A stretch of 25,259 bases of DNA from Bacteroidota bacterium (GCA_023423835.1 JAFAEW010000033.1:1-25259), one strand, 5' to 3'; shown: positions 7,273 through 14,986, numbered from the stretch's first letter. Numbers and translations are program-made. The notes: generated by a model not told the origin, from the letters alone.

Positions 7273-8073
7273 ATGAAAAAGAAAACTTTAGCTATTCTAA
7301 ATGCGATATTCCTGCTCGTAACCCTGGTAATTAATTACCTGTCTAACAGCGGTTACTTCAACGGGAATACCATGAAAACGATTTCAGACCGTTACCACAA
7401 TTTATTCACCCCTGCATCCTATGCCTTTTCTATTTGGGGATTGATTTATCTTTTTCTACTCGCCTTTGTTATATATTCTTTCAGCATTCTAAGTCGCGAA
7501 AAAGAAAGCAACATTATTTCACTCGTTGGTCCCTGGTTTATTGTAACCTGCATTGCCAACAGCCTTTGGGTTGTTGCATGGCTCAATGATCTTATTGGCC
7601 TCTCCGTGTTGCTGATGATTGTGCTTTTGGTAGCGTTGATCAGAATTGTTATCAACACCAAGGCGGAACTCACCAATCCCCCCTTCAGAATCGTTGCATG
7701 TGTCTGGTGGCCGTTTACCATCTATGCCGGTTGGATTTCGGTGGCATTGATTGCCAACATTGCAGCTTTTCTTACAAAAAGCGGATGGGAAGGATTCGGA
7801 CTTTCTGAAAACCTGTGGACGATCCTCATGATCATCGTTGCCGGCCTCGTTTACCTTTTCATTACCTGGACCCGCAATATGCGTGAATTTGGATTGGTTG
7901 GAACCTGGGCGCTGATTGCCGTAGCAATGGCAAATAAGGGAATTAACCCGAACATTTATACCACGGCATTGATCACTGCAATCATTATAGCCTTGAGCAG
8001 CACCGCTCACGCGATCAGAAATTTTCGCGGCTTCGGAAAAACATTTGAAGAATTTGAAACCATTTCTGCATGA
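7273..8073 (+). CDS. TspO/MBR-related (tryptophan-rich sensory) membrane protein, long form
   Basis: 266 residues with about eight hydrophobic segments (roughly 6-24, 49-70, 86-103, 107-128, 143-167, 182-201, 207-222, 228-247). Tryptophans lie in TspO-like contexts: FTPASYAFSIWGLIYL (46-60), NSLWVVAWLND (96-106) and WWPFTIYAGWISVALIANI (145-163). Classical TspO proteins have five helices and ~160 residues; this is the longer bacterial branch. TspO in Rhodobacter sphaeroides modulates photopigment and carotenoid gene expression in response to oxygen, so a position in a carotenoid operon next to a MarR regulator suggests a sensing or tetrapyrrole/porphyrin-linked role here too. That role is inference. 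It overlaps crtI by four bases (ATGA). Confidence 0.75.
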   Translation: MKKKTLAILNAIFLLVTLVINYLSNSGYFNGNTMKTISDRYHNLFTPASYAFSIWGLIYLFLLAFVIYSFSILSREKESNIISLVGPWFIVTCIANSLWVVAWLNDLIGLSVLLMIVLLVALIRIVINTKAELTNPPFRIVACVWWPFTIYAGWISVALIANIAAFLTKSGWEGFGLSENLWTILMIIVAGLVYLFITWTRNMREFGLVGTWALIAVAMANKGINPNIYTTALITAIIIALSSTAHAIRNFRGFGKTFEEFETISA

Positions 8074-9575
8074 ACATTTCACGCAAAAAAATAGCGATCA
8101 TCGGTTCCGGATTTTCAGGGATGTCAGCCGCTGCCTATGCTGCGCGGGACGGGCATGAGGTGCATGTTTACGAAAAACACGATCAGCCCGGCGGCAGGGC
8201 AAGACAATTTTCCACTCCCGGTGGTTTCGTGTTTGACATGGGTCCGAGCTGGTATTGGATGCCCGACATTATGGACAAATTTTTTGAGGATTTCAATTAC
8301 AAAACATCTGATTTCTTTGAGCTGGTTTCGTTGAATCCACAGTTTGACATCCTGTTTTCCGACGGCAAATTGTCGATCCCCGAAAACTATGAAGAACTGA
8401 AAAACCTTTTCGAGGAAACAGAGCCCGGTTCCGCAAAGCAGCTCGACAGGTTTATGAAATCCGCAAAGTACAAATATGAAGTGGGTATGCAGGATTTTGT
8501 AAACAAGCCTTGTTATAGCTGGAGCGAATTTTTATCCCTAAAAATTGCCAAAAGCGCTTTGCAGCTCGATCTGCTGACCAATTTCCGTAGTTATGTGGCC
8601 AAATATTTTTCGCACCCCAAACTGAAGGCGCTGATGGAATTTCCGGTGATCTTCCTCGGTGCATCCCCCAAAACTATTCCTGCTTTATACAGCCTGATGA
8701 ATTATGGCGGATATGTGCTCGGAACGAAATATCCGCTTGGTGGTTTCCATCAACTTGTGAAGGCAATGCAAACGGTTGCCGAACGACAGGGAGCGGTCTT
8801 TCATTTCAACCACAAGGTAACCGCCATCGATACCAAAGATAACCGCGTGCATGCCCTGGAGATCGAGGGTGAATGGCAACAATTTGAAGCCGTGATCACT
8901 TCCGCAGATTATCACCATTCTGAAAATTTGCTGACCGATGAACGGCGGAAAAATTATGATGAAACCTATTGGGAAAACAAAACCTTTGCGCCCTCTTGCC
9001 TCATTTATTATCTCGGAATAAAGAATAAGATCCCCGGACTCAACCATCATACCTTGTTTTTCGAACACGATCTTGATGCGCATATCGACACCATTTACGG
9101 ACATAAAGCCTGGCCGGAAAAGCCGCTGTTTTATTGCTGTTGTCCTTCCAAAACAGATGAAAGCGTGGCGCCTGAAGGCTGCGAAAACCTGTTCCTGCTC
9201 ATGCCGGTTGCCACCGGTCTCGAAGACCAGGAATCGATCCGGGAAAAATACCTGGACGAAATGCTGAGCCGGATAGAAAAACATACGGGTACCAACGATC
9301 TGCAATCACAGATCGTATACAAAAGAAGCTATTCTGTTCAGGATTTCATCTCGGATTACAATGCTTATGGCGGCAATGCTTACGGACTTGCCAACACGCT
9401 CCGTCAGACCGCCGTATTGAAACCGAAGATCCGGAACAAACAAGTGCATAATTTATTTTATACCGGCCAGCTTACTGTGCCCGGGCCCGGTGTGCCGCCT
9501 TCTGTTATTTCAGGAAAAATTGTAGCGAACGAAGTGAATAAACTGATAAATCAACCATATGAAAACACTTTTTGA
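8070..9575 (+). CDS. crtI: Phytoene desaturase (CrtI type)
   Basis: 501 residues, the standard length. An N-terminal FAD-binding Rossmann motif IAIIGSGFSGMSAAAYAA (8-25) is followed by the ribose-binding E35 and PGGRAR (40-45). The C-terminal motif FYTGQLTVPGPGVPPSVISG is the CrtI signature (in other members T-H-P-G-x-G-x-P). The enzyme introduces the double bonds that turn phytoene into lycopene at the membrane. Start ATG at 8070 overlaps the preceding stop as ATGA. Products with fewer steps (neurosporene) cannot be excluded from sequence, but the cyclase downstream argues for lycopene. Confidence 0.93.
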   Translation: MNISRKKIAIIGSGFSGMSAAAYAARDGHEVHVYEKHDQPGGRARQFSTPGGFVFDMGPSWYWMPDIMDKFFEDFNYKTSDFFELVSLNPQFDILFSDGKLSIPENYEELKNLFEETEPGSAKQLDRFMKSAKYKYEVGMQDFVNKPCYSWSEFLSLKIAKSALQLDLLTNFRSYVAKYFSHPKLKALMEFPVIFLGASPKTIPALYSLMNYGGYVLGTKYPLGGFHQLVKAMQTVAERQGAVFHFNHKVTAIDTKDNRVHALEIEGEWQQFEAVITSADYHHSENLLTDERRKNYDETYWENKTFAPSCLIYYLGIKNKIPGLNHHTLFFEHDLDAHIDTIYGHKAWPEKPLFYCCCPSKTDESVAPEGCENLFLLMPVATGLEDQESIREKYLDEMLSRIEKHTGTNDLQSQIVYKRSYSVQDFISDYNAYGGNAYGLANTLRQTAVLKPKIRNKQVHNLFYTGQLTVPGPGVPPSVISGKIVANEVNKLINQPYENTF

Positions 9576-10392
9576 TGAATTGTCGTTTGAAGTGAGTAAA
9601 AGCACTACGCGAAAATACAGCACCAGCTTTTCGCTCGGCATTCTGGCACTCAAACCCTCGATCAGATCAGGCATTTATGCCATCTATGGATTTGTGCGGC
9701 TTGCCGACGAAATAGTGGACAGTTTTCACGATTACGACAAGGAAAAACTGTTGGCCAGATTAAAATCAGAAACTTCGCATGCTCTGAAGGAAGGCATTTC
9801 CATCAACCCGATTTTACAATCCTTCCAGCAAACGGTGCATCAATACCAAATTGATGTAAAACTGATTGACCAGTTTTTGCACAGCATGGAAATGGATTTG
9901 CAAAAGATCGATTACAATTCTGATCTGTATAACGAATACATCTATGGATCAGCTGAAGTTGTTGGACTGATGTGCCTGCAGGTTTTCACCGAAGGCAACA
10001 AAGAAATGTACGAAGTTTTGAAACCCTATGCGATGAAGCTTGGCTCTGCATTTCAAAAGGTAAATTTTCTGAGGGATTTAAAAGATGACTACCAGATTTT
10101 AGGACGCACTTATTTTCCTAATATCGAAATGGGCGTGTTTGACAATTGCGTGAAATGGCAGATCGAAAAGGAAATTGAAGAAGAATTTAAGGAAGCTTTA
10201 CATGGAATAAAACTGCTTCCGCCTTCGTCGAAGTTTGGCGTTTACCTCGCATTCAAATATTATTTGTCTTTATTCAAAAAAATAAAAAAGACTTCGGCCG
10301 AACGCATCGTGCGGGAAAGAATTCGTATTCCCAATTCCAGAAAACTTTCACTGATGCTGAGCAGTTATGTACAATATAAAACAATGATGTGA
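9559..10392 (+). CDS. crtB: Phytoene synthase
   Basis: 277 residues of the squalene/phytoene synthase family. Both aspartate-rich Mg-diphosphate motifs are present: DEIVD (50-54) in YGFVRLADEIVD, and DLKDD (173-177) in VNFLRDLKDDYQILGRTYFP. It joins two geranylgeranyl diphosphates into phytoene. It overlaps crtI by 17 bases, so the two are translationally coupled. Phytoene rather than squalene synthase is chosen because of the crtI, crtZ and crtY neighbours. Confidence 0.93.
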   Translation: MKTLFDELSFEVSKSTTRKYSTSFSLGILALKPSIRSGIYAIYGFVRLADEIVDSFHDYDKEKLLARLKSETSHALKEGISINPILQSFQQTVHQYQIDVKLIDQFLHSMEMDLQKIDYNSDLYNEYIYGSAEVVGLMCLQVFTEGNKEMYEVLKPYAMKLGSAFQKVNFLRDLKDDYQILGRTYFPNIEMGVFDNCVKWQIEKEIEEEFKEALHGIKLLPPSSKFGVYLAFKYYLSLFKKIKKTSAERIVRERIRIPNSRKLSLMLSSYVQYKTMM

Positions 10393-10841
10393 TGTTGAAG
10401 ATTTTGATACTCACGATTGCACTGACAATACCCGCATCCGGAAGCATCGATTTAGAGGCCGTGCGATCGGCCTATTCGCCGGCAGTGAAAGACAAAAAAC
10501 TGTGTGGCGAAATGATTAGTAAATTAAAATCCGAAGAACTCAGCAATGTTTGTCTCGCCTATTTCGGCGGCTTTCAGACGCTTTGGGCAAACCACGTTTT
10601 CAGCCCGATCTCAAAATTGAAAACCTTTAATGAGGGAAAGAAAAATTTAGAAACCGCGGTGAAACGGGATCCGTCGAACTGGGAAATACGCCTTGTGCGA
10701 CTATCGGTTCAGAAAAATGCGCCTCGATTTCTCGGGTACCATCAGAACATAAGCGAAGATGAAAGCTATATTAGAAGAAACATGAAGTCCGATACGAGCG
10801 CGGTTTTATTAAAAATGGCAGATCAACTTTTAAAAGATTGA
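10392..10841 (+). CDS. Uncharacterised exported protein of the carotenoid operon
   Basis: 149 residues starting at ATG 10392, which shares one base with the crtB stop (TGATG); a GTG one codon earlier is the alternative. Residues 1-18 (MLKILILTIALTIPASGS) look like a signal peptide, so the mature protein is probably periplasmic or membrane-attached. The middle carries two cysteines (LCGEM and NVCLAYF) and a stretch NLETAVKRDPSNWEIRLVRL that resembles a tetratricopeptide-like helix pair. No enzyme motif is recognised. Its tight coupling between crtB and the SRPBCC gene suggests a job in carotenoid formation, handling or placement; that is guilt by association only. Confidence 0.8.
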   Translation: MLKILILTIALTIPASGSIDLEAVRSAYSPAVKDKKLCGEMISKLKSEELSNVCLAYFGGFQTLWANHVFSPISKLKTFNEGKKNLETAVKRDPSNWEIRLVRLSVQKNAPRFLGYHQNISEDESYIRRNMKSDTSAVLLKMADQLLKD

Positions 10842-10843
10842 AT

Positions 10844-11317
10844 ATGCGATATCAATTAAAAAGAAGGCAGCAACTACGATGCGATATTGAAACAGCCTGG
10901 AAGTTCTTTTCGTCGCCGCTCAACCTTGCCACAATTACGCCAAAGGAAATGAACTTTGTGGTGCACACAGCTTTAACGGAGGGTGAGATTTTTGAAGGCA
11001 TGGAAATCGATTATACGGTTTCGCCCCTGTTTAACATTCCATTGAAATGGAAAACTCGCATTACGCAGGTTGATCATCATAAAAGCTTTACCGACATGCA
11101 GGAAAAAGGACCCTACAAATACTGGAAGCATGTACACGAATTTTATCCGAATGTAAACGGCGTTTTAATGAGGGATACGGTGGAATATGAATTACCTTTT
11201 GGACTTTTGGGAAGGGTTGTACACAAATTGCTGGTAAAGAAAAAACTGGAGAAACTCTTTAATTTCAGATTTGCGGTTTTAGAAAAATACTTCGATAAAA
11301 AAATAACAGCAACATGA
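10844..11317 (+). CDS. SRPBCC (START-like) family protein
   Basis: 157 residues from ATG at 10844; a TTG two codons earlier overlaps the previous stop. The pattern is that of a START/Bet v1-like lipid-binding fold: an N-terminal strand with IETAWKFFSSPLNLATITP, a middle GMEIDYTVSPLFNIPLKWKT and ITQVDHHKSFTDMQEKGPYK, and a long C-terminal helix ending FRFAVLEKYF. This resembles the group often annotated as ligand-binding SRPBCC or cyclase/dehydrase proteins. Such folds hold hydrophobic ligands, so it could bind a carotenoid intermediate. No catalytic residues can be named. It overlaps crtZ by four bases. Confidence 0.8.
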   Translation: MRYQLKRRQQLRCDIETAWKFFSSPLNLATITPKEMNFVVHTALTEGEIFEGMEIDYTVSPLFNIPLKWKTRITQVDHHKSFTDMQEKGPYKYWKHVHEFYPNVNGVLMRDTVEYELPFGLLGRVVHKLLVKKKLEKLFNFRFAVLEKYFDKKITAT

Positions 11318-11772
11318 ATGTAATGATAGTGATAGCGGTCTTTGTGCTGATGGAAGGCGCCACCTGGCTGATTCACAAATATGTGATGCACGGCTTTTTG
11401 TGGGTGCTTCATCGCGATCACCACGATCACAGCAATGAAGGACCGCTGGAACGAAACGATCTTTTCTTTTTGATCTTTTCGTTACCGGCGATTGCGCTGC
11501 TGTACTACGGCGTGAAGCACGATTTCAGTTATCAGTTTTATATCGGCCTCGGAATTACAATGTACGGAATGGCGTACTTCCTGGTGCACGACATCTTCAT
11601 TCACCAGCGTGCAAAAATATTTTCGCGGACGGAAAACCGCTACCTGCTTGCGCTAAGGCGGGCGCATAAGCAGCATCATAAACACCTGGGAAAAGAAGAA
11701 GGTGAATGTTTCGGGTTCCTCTGGGTGCCGGTAAAATATTTCAGACTATATTTCAATAAAAAAAAGGAATAA
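11314..11772 (+). CDS. crtZ: Beta-carotene 3-hydroxylase (CrtZ type, fatty-acid hydroxylase superfamily)
   Basis: 152 residues with the di-iron histidine boxes of CrtZ: H21/H26 (HKYVMH), H33/H36/H37 (HRDHH), H92/H97 (HDIFIH) and H118/H121/H122 (HKQHH). Hydrophobic segments at 1-20, 50-66 and 75-92 place it in the membrane. It hydroxylates the beta-ionone rings of beta-carotene to give cryptoxanthin and zeaxanthin. ATG overlaps the preceding stop (ATGA), and its own stop overlaps the cyclase start (TAATG). The short length and intact boxes agree with CrtZ rather than a sterol desaturase. Confidence 0.92.
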   Translation: MNVMIVIAVFVLMEGATWLIHKYVMHGFLWVLHRDHHDHSNEGPLERNDLFFLIFSLPAIALLYYGVKHDFSYQFYIGLGITMYGMAYFLVHDIFIHQRAKIFSRTENRYLLALRRAHKQHHKHLGKEEGECFGFLWVPVKYFRLYFNKKKE

Positions 11773-12491
11773 TGCCATACACGTATTTGATGATCAATTT
11801 CTTCACCATCATCGTTTGTTTCATCGCGTCCTTTGACAGAAGAATACGATTTAACAAACAATTTGGCACTTTTATTCTTTCTGCCATTGTGGTGGCAATT
11901 CCCTTTATCGCCTGGGATGTCTGGTTTACGCATCACGGTGTCTGGTGGTTCAATACCGATTATATTGTGGGACTTTTGATTGCGGGTTTGCCGGTGGAAG
12001 AATGGCTGTTCTTTTTCTGCATTCCGTTTGCCTGCGTGTTCACTTATTATTGCCTGAATAAATTTTTCAACCTCAGTTGGACAAGTGCTTTCAACAATGT
12101 GATCATGTTTTTGGGATTCATCGTTTGCATCCTTGCGATGCTTTTGTATTATGACAGGATGTACACTTTCGTAACCGCCCTGGTTACATTAACGGTGCTG
12201 CTTTTCCTCCATTTTATTGCAAAAAAAGAATGGATCGGCCAGGCCACCCTGGTGTATCTCATCCTGATGCTCGGATTTTTTCCCGTCAATGGAATCCTTA
12301 CCGGAACCGGGTTGGAAAATCCAGTTGTCAATTATAATCCGAAGGAATTTATGGGCATCCGCATGTTCACCATTCCCGTGGAAGATGCGGTCTACGGCTA
12401 TAGCCAGTTTCTGCTGAATATTTATTTTTTCAAACTGCTTCAACAACGAAATGAAAAAAGAAAAAGTAGTCATCTTCTGGTTCAGGCGTGA
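11772..12491 (+). CDS. crtYcd: Lycopene cyclase, fused CrtYcd type
   Basis: 239 residues, almost entirely hydrophobic with about seven membrane segments. Two repeated halves correspond to CrtYc and CrtYd of actinobacteria, fused as in Bacteroidota and archaea. Diagnostic motifs are IPFIAWDVWF (43-52), LPVEEWLFF (73-81, P-x-E-E) and IPVEDAVYGY (201-210, P-x-E-D), whose acidic residues are needed for ring formation. It converts lycopene to beta-carotene. The 3' end overlaps the photolyase start by 41 bases in another frame. Confidence 0.9.
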   Translation: MPYTYLMINFFTIIVCFIASFDRRIRFNKQFGTFILSAIVVAIPFIAWDVWFTHHGVWWFNTDYIVGLLIAGLPVEEWLFFFCIPFACVFTYYCLNKFFNLSWTSAFNNVIMFLGFIVCILAMLLYYDRMYTFVTALVTLTVLLFLHFIAKKEWIGQATLVYLILMLGFFPVNGILTGTGLENPVVNYNPKEFMGIRMFTIPVEDAVYGYSQFLLNIYFFKLLQQRNEKRKSSHLLVQA

Positions 12492-13776
12492 TCTGCGTCT
12501 TTACGATAATGCAGGTCTGCATCACGCACTGCAATCCGGTTTTCCGGTGCTGCCCATCTTTATTTTTGATGAAACGATTTTGAGGCAGTCAGACAACAGG
12601 AAAGACCGGCGGGTGAATTATTTTCACCAGGCATTACAGACCATCAACAAAACACTGAAAACACAGCAATCCGCACTTTGCACCTTTCATGGGAAACCGC
12701 TGGAAGTTTTTAAAATGCTGCATGGAACCTACGATGTTGAGGCGGTTTTTTGCAATCGTGATTACGAGCCGGCAGCGATAAAAAGAGATACCGAAATATA
12801 TACATTTTTTAAAGCCCGCCGTATTCCTTTCAAAGCTTTCAAAGATCAGGTGATATTTGACAAATCGGATATTTTGAAATCCGATGGAACAGCTTATACG
12901 GTTTACAGTGCTTATGCAAGAAGATGGCGGGAAAGATTGCAGGAAAAAGATTATCGCCCCTACCCTACCGGTTTCAAAGGCTTTTTTCCCCAATCGCCTT
13001 CGGCTATTATCTCACTGGAGAAAATTGGTTTTGAGCAAACAGAAATGCGGTTCGAAAAACCCGTTTTAGATGCTGATATCATTGACCAATATGAGAAGTT
13101 TCGCGATTATCCAGCACTGAATGGCACAACCAGATTGGGCATCGCTCTGCGATTTGGAACCATCAGCATCCGGCAATGTGTAGCCTTTGCAATGATGCAC
13201 AGTCAAACCTGGCTTTCGGAACTGATCTGGCGGGAATTTTTTATGCAGATCCTCTATCATTTCCCGTCGGTGGTTCATCATTCGTTCAAAGCCAACTACG
13301 ACGGGATTGAATGGCGAAATGAGGAATCTGAATTTCAGAAATGGTGCGATGGAGTGACCGGTTATCCGATCGTAGATGCAGGAATGCGCCAACTCAATGA
13401 AACCGGATTTATGCACAACCGGGTACGAATGGTAGCTGCCAGCTTTTTATGCAAACATCTGCTGATCGACTGGCGTTGGGGTGAAGCCTGGTTTGCCGAA
13501 AAACTTAACGATTACGAGCTGTCGTCCAATAATGGCAACTGGCAGTGGGCAGCGGGCAGCGGTTGCGATGCCGCGCCTTATTTCAGGATATTCAATCCTG
13601 CTACCCAAGCACAAAAGTTTGACAAGAATCTGGAATATGTAAAACGATGGATTCCCGAATGGGGAACGCAAAGTTATCCGCCGCCAATGGTAGCCCACAG
13701 CTTTGCCAGGGAAAGGGCCCTAAAGGCATACGGCCGGGCAATAAATAGTGTAACAGCCACAACCGGAAAAATATGA
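12451..13776 (+). CDS. phr: Cryptochrome/DNA photolyase, class I CPD type
   Basis: 441 residues. The N-terminal antenna domain opens with VVIFWFRRDLRLYDNAGLH (6-24). The FAD domain has ELIWREFFMQ (257-266), TGYPIVDAGMRQL (303-315), HNRVRMVAASFL (322-333) and NGNWQWAAGSGCDAAPYFRI (361-380), then FNPATQAQKFD. The NNGNWQW-x-x-x-x-G region resembles bacterial CPD photolyases such as PhrB rather than the DASH or (6-4) branches. It repairs UV pyrimidine dimers with light. Its start at 12451 lies inside the end of the cyclase gene; no later ATG would keep the antenna motif. Placement with carotenoid genes suits a light-protection operon. Confidence 0.88.
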   Translation: MKKEKVVIFWFRRDLRLYDNAGLHHALQSGFPVLPIFIFDETILRQSDNRKDRRVNYFHQALQTINKTLKTQQSALCTFHGKPLEVFKMLHGTYDVEAVFCNRDYEPAAIKRDTEIYTFFKARRIPFKAFKDQVIFDKSDILKSDGTAYTVYSAYARRWRERLQEKDYRPYPTGFKGFFPQSPSAIISLEKIGFEQTEMRFEKPVLDADIIDQYEKFRDYPALNGTTRLGIALRFGTISIRQCVAFAMMHSQTWLSELIWREFFMQILYHFPSVVHHSFKANYDGIEWRNEESEFQKWCDGVTGYPIVDAGMRQLNETGFMHNRVRMVAASFLCKHLLIDWRWGEAWFAEKLNDYELSSNNGNWQWAAGSGCDAAPYFRIFNPATQAQKFDKNLEYVKRWIPEWGTQSYPPPMVAHSFARERALKAYGRAINSVTATTGKI

Positions 13777-14306
13777 ACAGAAACAAAGTGGTATTAGTTG
13801 ATGAAATGGACAATGCGCTGCGTGAAATGGAAAAGCTGGAAGCACATTCCAAAGGTATGCTGCACCGTGCCTTTTCTGTTTTTATATTCAATGAAAAGGG
13901 AGAAATGCTGCTGCAACAACGGGCGGAAAATAAATACCATGGTGCCGGATTGTGGAGCAATGCCTGCTGCTCTCATCCTGCCTGGGATGACGATATTCAG
14001 GCGAGCGCCCTCGAACGGCTGGAATTTGAAATGGGTTTGAAATGCGATCTCCGGCTGCTGTTTTCGTTCATCTACCACGCTGTGGTGGAAAACAACCTGA
14101 CCGAATATGAATACGATCATGTATTCATTGGAAAGACAAATACACAGCCCCGTTGTAATCCCGGTGAGGTGCAGGATTTCCGGTGGATGAAAATTGCCGA
14201 TATTGCCGGAGACCTGTCCCGTTATCCGCAACGTTATACGGTTTGGTTTGGAAAAATATTTCACCGCGTTGTGGCCGAAGTTGGAGAATTGACGGAACAG
14301 CGATAG
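13773..14306 (+). CDS. idi: Isopentenyl-diphosphate delta-isomerase, type I
   Basis: 177 residues, Nudix-like. Residues aligned with the E. coli enzyme are visible: metal ligands H25 and H31 (EAHSKGMLHRAFSVFIF), the active-site cysteine C66 with H68 in SNACCSHP, and acidic residues E111 and E113 in LTEYEYDHVF. It interconverts IPP and DMAPP, feeding prenyl diphosphate synthesis for the carotenoids. It overlaps the photolyase stop as ATGA and is the last gene of the operon. No clear terminator follows directly. Confidence 0.92.
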   Translation: MNRNKVVLVDEMDNALREMEKLEAHSKGMLHRAFSVFIFNEKGEMLLQQRAENKYHGAGLWSNACCSHPAWDDDIQASALERLEFEMGLKCDLRLLFSFIYHAVVENNLTEYEYDHVFIGKTNTQPRCNPGEVQDFRWMKIADIAGDLSRYPQRYTVWFGKIFHRVVAEVGELTEQR

Positions 14307-14367
14307 GCTCAGTTTCTCCAACTAAAATTTCCTATGCTGTAACTCATGCCATCCTCCTTATTTAGAG

Positions 14368-14496
14368 ATGGGAATTTTTGTCTTAATTGCTGTCATCCTG
14401 GTAATTGGACTTGTCAAAATTTCACTGAAAAACATTCAGGTCTGCGATGGCATTCTCCTTGATAATCGAATTTTAAAATCATTTTTTAACCATTAA
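14368..14496 (+). CDS. Possible small membrane protein (42 residues) upstream of hsp20
   Basis: ATG at 14368 to TAA at 14494-14496. It begins MGIFVLIAVILVIGLVKISL, one hydrophobic segment, and ends with a short charged tail (DNRILKSFFNH). The stop sits within the hsp20 Shine-Dalgarno. It has no strong SD of its own. The hydrophobic block and position between idi and hsp20 are suggestive; a chance ORF is a real alternative. Apart from this ORF, 14307-14508 holds no recognisable gene or clear terminator. Confidence 0.3.
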   Translation: MGIFVLIAVILVIGLVKISLKNIQVCDGILLDNRILKSFFNH

Positions 14497-14503
14497 AAGG
14501 AGG
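14495..14503 (+). promoter_or_regulatory. Very strong Shine-Dalgarno for hsp20
   Basis: AAAAGGAGG ends five bases before the ATG at 14509. A near-perfect SD is uncommon in Bacteroidota. The sequence CCTCCTT at 14353-14359 is exactly complementary to seven of its bases. Confidence 0.7.
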
Positions 14504-14508
14504 TTATT

Positions 14509-14961
14509 ATGACACTCGTAAAAAGAAATGGAAACCTGTTAAACACATTTCCGATGCTTTTCGATGATTTATTTAATCGCGACCTGATGAATTGGAGAAC
14601 CAACAATTTTTCAGACACCAACACAACGATTCCCGCGGTGAACATCAAAGAAACAGCAGAAAATTATGCGGTGGAAGTAGCAGCACCCGGAATGACTAAA
14701 AAAGATTTTAAGGTAGAACTGGATGGCAATGTGCTTACCATCAGTTCCGAAAAGACCAACAGGGAGACCGAAAACGAGGGGGAACGCTATGCCCGCCGCG
14801 AATTCAGCTATCAGGCATTTCAGCGGTCATTTACGCTGCAGAAAGATGTCGTAGACATCGACAAGATCGAGGCAAAGTATGAAAACGGTTTATTGCTTCT
14901 GCTCATTCCGAAAAAAGAGGAGGCAAAACAAAAGCCGCCAAGACTGATTCAAATTTCTTAA
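14509..14961 (+). CDS. Hsp20 / alpha-crystallin family small heat-shock protein
   Basis: 150 residues, typical length. After a ~40-residue N-terminal arm (NGNLLNTFPMLFDDLFNRDL), the alpha-crystallin domain starts at IPAVNIKETAENYAVEVAAP (41-60) and ends with AKYENGLLLLLIPK (122-135), containing the A-x-x-x-N-G-L/V-L signature. The C-terminal tail ends LIQIS, providing the I-x-I motif used for oligomer assembly. It is an ATP-independent holdase that keeps unfolding proteins soluble under stress. It is read in the same direction as the carotenoid operon but 200 bases away, with its own strong SD and terminator, so it is probably a separate unit. Confidence 0.93.
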   Translation: MTLVKRNGNLLNTFPMLFDDLFNRDLMNWRTNNFSDTNTTIPAVNIKETAENYAVEVAAPGMTKKDFKVELDGNVLTISSEKTNRETENEGERYARREFSYQAFQRSFTLQKDVVDIDKIEAKYENGLLLLLIPKKEEAKQKPPRLIQIS

Positions 14962-14986
14962 CCAACGATTTTCAATGGTGAATACG

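Noticed and set aside
7519..8082. 187-codon minus-strand ORF across the TspO-like gene
   Set aside because: Low-complexity N/Q/G-rich composition, the mirror of a membrane protein's codons; no family resemblance.
8685..9305. 206-codon minus-strand ORF inside crtI
   Set aside because: Fully antisense to a clear CrtI frame and without motifs of its own.
13794..14321. 175-codon minus-strand ORF over idi
   Set aside because: Antisense to idi, whose catalytic residues are intact in the plus frame.
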